From Paraburkholderia heleia NBRC 101817 (GTDB lineage Bacteria > Pseudomonadota > Gammaproteobacteria > Burkholderiales > Burkholderiaceae), in NCBI RefSeq assembly GCF_000739775.1, contig NZ_BBJH01000004.1, forward strand, positions 1 through 64,000: a DNA stretch of 64,000 bases, given 5' to 3'. Made by a program: the position numbers and the translations under genes. This document shows, piece after piece, positions 57,668 to 64,000 of the stretch. A model generated the notes under the pieces. It did not search any database, had not been told where the DNA came from, and was given only the letters and a program-made list of their open reading frames with translations. The stretch's first letter is position 1; the number at the start of each line of letters is the position of its first letter.

Positions 57668-58738
57668 TCAGGCCGTGAAGCGGATCAAGCCGTCCGCGCC
57701 GGCCGTGCGTGTGACCTTGCCCGCGAGCCAGAGCAGGTTCAGGTGCGCGAGCGCCTCGCCCATCGCGAAGGTCATCTGGTGGATATCGAGCTCGCGCCTG
57801 AACATGATCGGCACGATGTCCGCGGCGCTTTGCGGCGCGCGTTCGCACGCTTCGATCACTTCGGCAAGACGCGCGTCATGGTGTGCGCGCAACTGCGCGA
57901 TGCGCGTGCGCACGCCGCGAAACGGCTTGCCGTGCGAGGGCAGCACGAGCGTGTTCTCGGGCAAGGTTTCGTAGCGGCCGAGCGATTCGAGATAGAGGCC
58001 TAGCGGATTGCCTTCCGGCTCCATGTCGAACACGGAGACGTTGGTCGAGATGCGCGGCAGCACCATGTCGCCGGAGATCAGCACGCCGGTTGCTGCGCAG
58101 AACAGCGCGCAATGCTCGGGCGAATGCCCGTAGCCCGTGATGACGCGCCAGTCGCGCCCGCCGATCGCCACCGTGTCGGCTTCGCGCAGGCGGCGGTACT
58201 GCGTGGGCAGAGCGGGGACGAGGCTGCCGTAGTAGCCGTGGCGGTTGCGCAGCTTGTCGAGCGAGGCTTCGTCGGTGAGCCCGTGGCGCGCGAAATGGCG
58301 CGCGGCGCCTTCGCCGCCCGCGTTCGAGCCGTCGCCGGCCGCCATCACGCGGGCCTGCATGTATTCGCCGAGCGTGGTCCACAGGCGCACGTCCCAGCGC
58401 GCCTTGTCCCCGCCCGCGCAAATCCAGTGCGCAAGGCCGATATGGTCGGGGTGGCAATGCGTGACGAGCACGCGAAGCACCGGCAGGCCTTCCAGCTGGT
58501 TCTCGAACACGGCTTCCCAGCGGGCCTTGATGGTGTCGTTGGTGATGCCGCAGTCCACCACGGTCCAGCCTGGCTGGCCGTCGATCTCGTCGCGCAGCAG
58601 CCAGAGGTTGATGTGGTCGAGCGCGAACGGCAGCGGCATACGCAGCCATTTCACGCCGGGCGCGACGTCGAAGGCGAGGCCCGGCTCCGGCAGGGTGTCG
58701 GCGTAGGGGTAGTCGAGCTGGTGTTCGAGGGCGTTCAT
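57668..58738 (-). CDS. Metallo-beta-lactamase-fold hydrolase
   Basis: A 356-residue protein of the MBL superfamily. The zinc motif is THCHPDHIGLAHW, with further ligands in GYGHSPEHCAL and ISGDMVLPRI. A helical C-terminal extension after residue 270 (HDARLAEVIEACERAPQSAADIVP) is like that of LACTB2-type thioester or RNA hydrolases. It diverges from a MerR gene followed by a thiolase cluster, so an acyl-thioester substrate is plausible but unproven. ATG at 58738 chosen. Confidence 0.87.
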   Translation of the reverse strand: MNALEHQLDYPYADTLPEPGLAFDVAPGVKWLRMPLPFALDHINLWLLRDEIDGQPGWTVVDCGITNDTIKARWEAVFENQLEGLPVLRVLVTHCHPDHIGLAHWICAGGDKARWDVRLWTTLGEYMQARVMAAGDGSNAGGEGAARHFARHGLTDEASLDKLRNRHGYYGSLVPALPTQYRRLREADTVAIGGRDWRVITGYGHSPEHCALFCAATGVLISGDMVLPRISTNVSVFDMEPEGNPLGLYLESLGRYETLPENTLVLPSHGKPFRGVRTRIAQLRAHHDARLAEVIEACERAPQSAADIVPIMFRRELDIHQMTFAMGEALAHLNLLWLAGKVTRTAGADGLIRFTA

Positions 58739-58846
58739 TGGGGGTGTCTTCTCCTGTGCGGGGCGGCATTGGCGCTTGAGCGCCTCGTCCGGCCCCATGC
58801 AAAGCGCGTCTTGCGCGTCGCTCCTGCCGGTTGCATAACCGCGTAC

Positions 58847-58875
58847 TTGACGATAACGTAAACGTCGATTCTATC
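58847..58875. promoter_or_regulatory. Candidate MerR-type operator and promoter
   Basis: TTGACGATAACGTAAACGTC (58847-58866) contains repeated ACG(T) elements in the divergent gap between the MBL gene and the MerR gene. It resembles the ACGT-rich operators of LiuR-like MerR regulators. A TTCTAT at 58869 could be a -10. Confidence 0.45.
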
Positions 58876-58928
58876 GTCCCTCGCGTTGTCGTGCAGACAA
58901 CCGCCGGGCCAGCCGCCTTTCGCACACC

Positions 58929-59372
58929 ATGACGACCCAGTACACGATTACCGAACTCGCCCGGGAATTCGACGTAACGCCGCGCGCGATCCGCTTCTAC
59001 GAGGACCAGGGCCTCCTCGCGCCGAGCCGCGAAGGCGCGGGCGGCTTGAAGCGCGTCTTTTCGGGGCGCGATCGCACGCGGCTGAAGCTGACGCTGCGCG
59101 GCAAGCGCCTCGGCTTCACGCTCTCGGAGATCCGCACGCTGCTCGACCTTTACGAGTCGCCGACCGACACGCTCCCGCAGCTCCAGGCGTTCCTCGACAC
59201 CGTGGTGCATCACCGCGAGATACTCGAGCGCCAGCGCGCGGACCTCGACGCGACGCTCGAAGACCTCGCGCAGTACGAGGCCCAGGCGCGCGCGCTGCTC
59301 GACAGGAATGCGACGCACGAGAGCGAGATGCACGATAGCGACGCTCCCGCCGCCGCTCGCGCGAAACCCTGA
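58929..59372 (+). CDS. MerR-family regulator, LiuR-like
   Basis: A 147-residue regulator. [31 protein letters not shown] is the MerR helix-turn-helix and wing, then a coiled-coil dimer helix ([25 protein letters not shown]). No cysteine pattern for metal sensing. LiuR-type relatives control branched-chain amino-acid and acyl-CoA breakdown, which fits the thiolase, SDR and MBL genes around it. It ends 16 bases before aceK. Confidence 0.85.
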   Translation: MTTQYTITELAREFDVTPRAIRFYEDQGLLAPSREGAGGLKRVFSGRDRTRLKLTLRGKRLGFTLSEIRTLLDLYESPTDTLPQLQAFLDTVVHHREILERQRADLDATLEDLAQYEAQARALLDRNATHESEMHDSDAPAAARAKP

Positions 59373-59388
59373 CGCTCGCGCAACGGGC

Positions 59389-61200
59389 ATGGCCGCCATG
59401 AAACACTTCCCGAAACTGCTTTCTTCGCAGATCGGCTTCGATGTCGCGCAGACCATGCTCGACGGCTTCAACCGTCACTACCACAACTTCTGCGACGCGG
59501 CGGCGAGGGCGCGGACGTTCTTCGAGGCGGCCGACTGGCGCGCTTTGCAGCAGCTCGCGCGCGAGCGCATCGCTTCCTATGACGATCGCGTGAAGGAGTG
59601 CGTGGTGGCGCTCGAAGACGAATATGGCGCCGAGAGCATCGATGACGAAGTCTGGCAGCAGATCAAGCTGCACTACATCGGCCTGCTCACCACGCACCGG
59701 CAACCCGAATGCGCGGAGACGTTCTTCAATTCCGTGTGCTGCAAGATCCTGCATCGCTCCTACTTCAACAACGATTTCATCTTCGTGCGGCCCGCCATCT
59801 CGACCGAATACATCGAGAACGACGAGCCTGCCGCGAAGCCCACCTACCGCGCCTACTATCCGGGCAAGGACGGCGTCGCGGCGACGCTCGAGCGCATCGT
59901 CACGAACTTCCAGCTGGAGACGCCGTTCGAGGATCTCGGGCGCGACGTCGACTGCATCATGCAGACGATGCTCGGCACCTTCGGTGTGGTCGAGCCCAAG
60001 CCGAACTTCCAGATTCACGTGCTGTCGTCGCTGTTTTTCCGCCATAAAGGCGCGTATATCGTCGGGCGCATCATCAACGGCGATCTGCTCGCGCCGTTCG
60101 TCGTGCCGATCCGTCATGTGGAGCCGGGCAAGCTTGCACTGGACACGGTGCTGCTGCGCACGGAGCAGCTGCTCGTTCTCTTCAGCTTCTCGCACTCGTA
60201 TTTTCTGGTGGACATGGAAGTGCCGTCCGCCTATGTCGAGTTTCTGCGCACCATCATGCCGCGCAAGGCCAAGGGCGAAATCTACACATCGCTCGGCTTG
60301 CAGAAGCAGGGCAAGAACCTGTTCTATCGCGACCTGCTGCACCACCTCTCGCATTCGAGCGACCGGTTCATCGTTGCGCCAGGCATACGCGGCATGGTGA
60401 TGATCGTGTTCACGCTGCCTTCGTATCCGTACGTGTTCAAGGTCATCAAGGACAGCTTTCCCGCGCCGAAAGAGACCACGCGCGAGCAGGTCGAAGCGAA
60501 GTATCAGCTCGTGAAGCGCCACGACCGGCTAGGGCGCCTTGCCGACACGCTCGAATATTCGAGCGTGGCGCTGCCCATCGCGCGGCTCGACGAGGCGCTC
60601 GTGCGCGAGCTGGAAACGCTTGCGCCCTCGATGCTCGAGTACGAGGGAGACAAGCTCGTGATCCGTCACGTCTACATCGAGCGGCGCATGGTGCCGCTCA
60701 ATCTCTATCTGCAGAACGGCAGTGACGCCGAAGTCGAGCATGGCATACGCGAATACGGCAACGCGATCAAGGATCTGCTGCGCGCGAACATCTTTCCGGG
60801 CGACTTGCTCTACAAGAATTTCGGCGTGACGCGCAACGGCCGGGTGGTGTTCTACGACTACGACGAGATCGAATATCTCACCGACTGCAACGTGCGCGCC
60901 GTGCCGCCGCCGCGTCATGAGGAAGACGAACTATCGGCCGAGCCGTGGTACGCAGTCGGCCCGCGCGATATTTTTCCGCAGACGTACGGCGCGTTCCTGC
61001 TCGGCGATCCGCGCGTGAAGCGCGCGTTTCTCGCGCATCACGCGGACTTCTTCGAGCCCGGGCTCTGGCAGGAGAGCCGCGCGAGGCTCATCGCGGGCGA
61101 AGTGCCGGACTGCTTTCCCTACGACGCATCGATTCGTTTCCGCGTGTGTTACCCCGAACGTTTCGCGCGCGAAGAGGCGCCGGCCGTGCGTGTTGCCTGA
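59389..61200 (+). CDS. aceK: Isocitrate dehydrogenase kinase/phosphatase
   Basis: A 603-residue bifunctional enzyme that phosphorylates and dephosphorylates isocitrate dehydrogenase and so directs carbon to the glyoxylate bypass. The ATP-binding loop [20 protein letters not shown] and the catalytic [28 protein letters not shown] are intact. Two in-frame ATG codons (59389 and 59398) are possible starts. aceA and aceB are not in the window. Confidence 0.95.
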   Translation: MAAMKHFPKLLSSQIGFDVAQTMLDGFNRHYHNFCDAAARARTFFEAADWRALQQLARERIASYDDRVKECVVALEDEYGAESIDDEVWQQIKLHYIGLLTTHRQPECAETFFNSVCCKILHRSYFNNDFIFVRPAISTEYIENDEPAAKPTYRAYYPGKDGVAATLERIVTNFQLETPFEDLGRDVDCIMQTMLGTFGVVEPKPNFQIHVLSSLFFRHKGAYIVGRIINGDLLAPFVVPIRHVEPGKLALDTVLLRTEQLLVLFSFSHSYFLVDMEVPSAYVEFLRTIMPRKAKGEIYTSLGLQKQGKNLFYRDLLHHLSHSSDRFIVAPGIRGMVMIVFTLPSYPYVFKVIKDSFPAPKETTREQVEAKYQLVKRHDRLGRLADTLEYSSVALPIARLDEALVRELETLAPSMLEYEGDKLVIRHVYIERRMVPLNLYLQNGSDAEVEHGIREYGNAIKDLLRANIFPGDLLYKNFGVTRNGRVVFYDYDEIEYLTDCNVRAVPPPRHEEDELSAEPWYAVGPRDIFPQTYGAFLLGDPRVKRAFLAHHADFFEPGLWQESRARLIAGEVPDCFPYDASIRFRVCYPERFAREEAPAVRVA

Positions 61201-61274
61201 GCGCGCGGCCAGGATTTGAACGGATTCAAGCTAATTCAAACGGATTTCAAGCGGATTCATCGAGGAGCACCAAC

Positions 61275-62471
61275 ATGAGTGAGACGCAAAAGCAGGATGC
61301 CATCGTGATCGTTTCGGCGGCGCGCACGCCGATGGCGGGTTTTCAGGGCGATTTCGCGGCGCTCACCGCGCCGCAGCTCGGCGCGGCCGCGATCGCGGCG
61401 GCCGTCGGGCGCGCGGGGTTGAAGCCCGAACAGATCGACGAGGTCGTGATGGGCTGCGTGCTGCCCGCGGGGCAGGGCCAGGCGCCCGCGCGCCAGGCGG
61501 CGCTCGGCGCGGGCCTGCCGCCCGCAGCGGGCGCGACGACCGTCAACAAGATGTGCGGCTCGGGCATGCGCGCGGCGATGTTCGCGCACGACATGTTGCT
61601 GGCGGGCTCGGCCGATGTGATCGTCGCGGGCGGCATGGAGAGCATGTCGAACGCGCCTTATCTGCTGCCGAAGGCGCGCGCCGGCATGCGCATGGGCCAT
61701 GGCCAGGTGCTCGATCACATGTTCCTCGACGGCCTCGAAGATGCCTATGACAAGGGCCGTTTGATGGGCACGTTCGCGGAAGAATGCGCGGGCGAGTACG
61801 ACTTCTCGCGCGAGCGTCAGGACGCGTTCGCGATCGAGTCGCTCAAGCGCGCGAAACGCGCCAACGAGGACGGCTCGTTCGCTTGGGAGATCGCGCCGGT
61901 GAAGGTGACCTCGCGCGCGGGTGAAACGACCATCGAGCGCGACGAGCAGCCGTTCAAGTCCAATCCCGACAAGATCCCGACGCTCAAGCCCGCGTTCAGC
62001 AAAACCGGCACGGTGACGGCAGCAAATTCGTCGTCGATTTCGGACGGCGCGGCGGCGCTCGTGATGATGCGCGAATCGACGGCGCAGCAGCTCGGCCTTA
62101 CGCCGCTCGCGCGCGTGACGGGCCATTCCACCTTCGCGCAGCAGCCCGCGAAGTTCACGACGGCGCCGGTGGGCGCGATCCGGAAGCTGTTCGAAAAGAC
62201 CGGCTGGACGGCGGAAGACGTCGATCTCTACGAAATCAACGAGGCCTTTGCCGTGGTCACGATGGCCGCGATGAAGGAGCACGATCTGCCGCACGAGAAG
62301 GTCAACGTGAACGGCGGCGCGTGTGCGCTCGGTCACCCGATCGGCGCTTCGGGCGCGCGCATTCTCGTGACGCTGATCGGCGCGTTGCGCGCACGCGGCG
62401 GCAAGCGCGGCGTGGCGACGCTGTGCATCGGCGGTGGAGAAGCCACGGCGATGGGCGTCGAACTGCTGTAG
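61275..62471 (+). CDS. Acetyl-CoA C-acetyltransferase (thiolase)
   Basis: A 398-residue thiolase. The acylated cysteine is in NKMCGSGMRAAMFA, with NGGACALGHPIGASGARI carrying the second active-site histidine and CIGGGEATAMGVEL the final cysteine. It condenses or cleaves acetyl-CoA/acetoacetyl-CoA. GGAG lies about 10 bases before the ATG. Same strand as aceK, 74 bases apart. Confidence 0.93.
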   Translation: MSETQKQDAIVIVSAARTPMAGFQGDFAALTAPQLGAAAIAAAVGRAGLKPEQIDEVVMGCVLPAGQGQAPARQAALGAGLPPAAGATTVNKMCGSGMRAAMFAHDMLLAGSADVIVAGGMESMSNAPYLLPKARAGMRMGHGQVLDHMFLDGLEDAYDKGRLMGTFAEECAGEYDFSRERQDAFAIESLKRAKRANEDGSFAWEIAPVKVTSRAGETTIERDEQPFKSNPDKIPTLKPAFSKTGTVTAANSSSISDGAAALVMMRESTAQQLGLTPLARVTGHSTFAQQPAKFTTAPVGAIRKLFEKTGWTAEDVDLYEINEAFAVVTMAAMKEHDLPHEKVNVNGGACALGHPIGASGARILVTLIGALRARGGKRGVATLCIGGGEATAMGVELL

Positions 62472-62559
62472 GCTAGCGCCAGAAGAAGCGCACCGCTTTG
62501 CAGGGCGGGGAAGCGGTGCGCCGCAGCGGCTTCAATGCACAGACAAGCAAGGTGACGAG

Positions 62560-63237
<678 letters not shown>

Positions 63238-63290
63238 AGCGCCGCCCATCTGCGCTACGCTTGCGGCCTCTCGCAACGGAGCCCTGACCC

Positions 63291-63755
63291 ATGAACGCCG
63301 AACCCGCGCGCGTTGTCCCGCCCGCCACCCGGCCCGCCGAGTGTCCCTGCGGCGGCGCCGCGCCCAGCCAGAAGGCGCCGGTCGGGGCGCCGCGCTACGC
63401 GCAATGCTGTGGCCGCTTCATCGACGGCGCGGCGATCCCCGCCACGGCGCTCGAACTGATGCGCTCGCGCTACACCGCCTACGTGCTGGGCGAAGAGGCG
63501 TATCTGCGCTCGACATGGGCGCCCGAAACCTGTCCCGCCGATCTCGACGTCGACTCCGCGGCCGAGGGCGCCCCGCGCTGGCTGGGTCTTGCCGTGAAGC
63601 GCCACGAACAACGCGACGACGCGCACGCGATCGTCGAATTTGTCGCGCGCTACAAAACTGGCGGCCGCGCGTACCGGCTGCACGAAACAAGCCGCTTCAC
63701 GCGAGGCGGCGACGGCCGCTGGCGTTATGTTGACGGCGACGTTTCGTCTGGCTAA
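63291..63755 (+). CDS. YchJ-family (UPF0225) protein
   Basis: A 154-residue protein with the YchJ pattern: an N-terminal cysteine cluster (CPCGG, then YAQCCGRFIDG), RSRYTAYVLGEEAYLRSTWAPE in the middle and FVARYKTGGRAYRLHETSRF. The fold is NTF2-like with a zinc-binding lobe; the C-terminal SEC-C motif of longer members is absent. Function unknown. Confidence 0.88.
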   Translation: MNAEPARVVPPATRPAECPCGGAAPSQKAPVGAPRYAQCCGRFIDGAAIPATALELMRSRYTAYVLGEEAYLRSTWAPETCPADLDVDSAAEGAPRWLGLAVKRHEQRDDAHAIVEFVARYKTGGRAYRLHETSRFTRGGDGRWRYVDGDVSSG

Positions 63756-64000
63756 TGAATCGCTGGCTGCCGGCGGAAATAACGCCTTTGCAAACAAGCG
63801 CTTACTGAATAATCAGCCATCGCGCGGCTGTTGTCCGCGCGCGACGCTCCCACCGGCCCCTTTAAAAGCTCGCATGCTCGCTGCGAACCGGACGCCGTGC
63901 CTCGCGGGACTTCGGGCCGTTGGCATGCCTTATGCCGGGTTACCCCTGAATTGCACAACAAATATTTGTCGTGCGAGTATCTATTCACAGCGTCCGGCGC
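63756..64000. other. Window end without a recognised gene
   Basis: No supported gene; only a 78-codon minus-strand frame without ribosome site. Confidence 0.4.

Overview
The window is a GC-rich stretch of a betaproteobacterial chromosome, most likely from Burkholderiaceae (Burkholderia, Paraburkholderia or Caballeronia). The evidence is a fused glucokinase-RpiR gene followed by pgl and zwf, the ribD-ribE-ABC-ribB-ribH-nusB order, aceK behind a MerR regulator, and consistently GC-rich codon use. Nearly all of it is ordinary core genome.

Layout. 1-7.7 kb: a GNAT acetyltransferase, a class III aminotransferase, a [2Fe-2S] flavodoxin-type reductase, an epimerase-like SDR, a 62-residue membrane protein, the pseudouridine synthase RsuA, pyruvate oxidase PoxB, and a small orphan protein. 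7.9-17.5 kb: a compact integrative element in a tRNA-Leu(CAA) gene. It carries a tyrosine recombinase, an AlpA-type regulator, a DUF927 helicase-like ATPase, a ribbon-helix-helix mobilisation-like protein, and an AT-rich cargo of four genes. 17.6-31.6 kb: hemN, a cysteine-cluster protein, a DUF1439 lipoprotein, uppP, trmB, tRNA-Gly(CCC), YggT, EthD, LysE, gabD, ubiD and a lytic transglycosylase. 31.6-40.8 kb: a minus-strand block with an aminotransferase, nusB, ribH, ribB(X), an ABC exporter, ribE, ribD and hemL. 41-52 kb: a PUA-like protein, a Bcr/CflA-type MFS pump, then a sugar block with glk-rpiR, pgl and zwf diverging from a four-gene sugar ABC transporter. 52-64 kb: an Smr protein, trxB, ftsK, lolA, an MBL-fold hydrolase diverging from a MerR regulator, aceK, a thiolase, an SDR and YchJ.

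The most interesting part is the cargo of the tRNA-Leu element. Two adjacent co-oriented gene pairs each join a putative sensor or regulator gene to a HEPN-fold protein with an intact RNase-type RxxxxH motif. One pair is DUF262 plus a MAE_28990-like HEPN; the other is a DUF5343-like protein plus a Swt1-like HEPN. Both pairs are tightly coupled (4-nt overlaps if the first HEPN uses its TTG start), and the whole block is visibly AT-richer than the element backbone. I infer a double toxin or anti-phage cassette. The families were recognised by reading, not by a search.

Other items worth checking are a 19-bp HexR-like palindrome lying exactly over a near-consensus promoter between zwf and the sugar ABC operon, two paralogous 73-74 residue orphan proteins each a few hundred bases behind a tRNA gene, a promoter with TATAGAT repeats before a long leader of the transglycosylase gene, and a RibB whose GTP cyclohydrolase II half lacks its zinc cysteines. 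I saw no CRISPR array, no rRNA, no intact insertion sequence and no FMN riboswitch.
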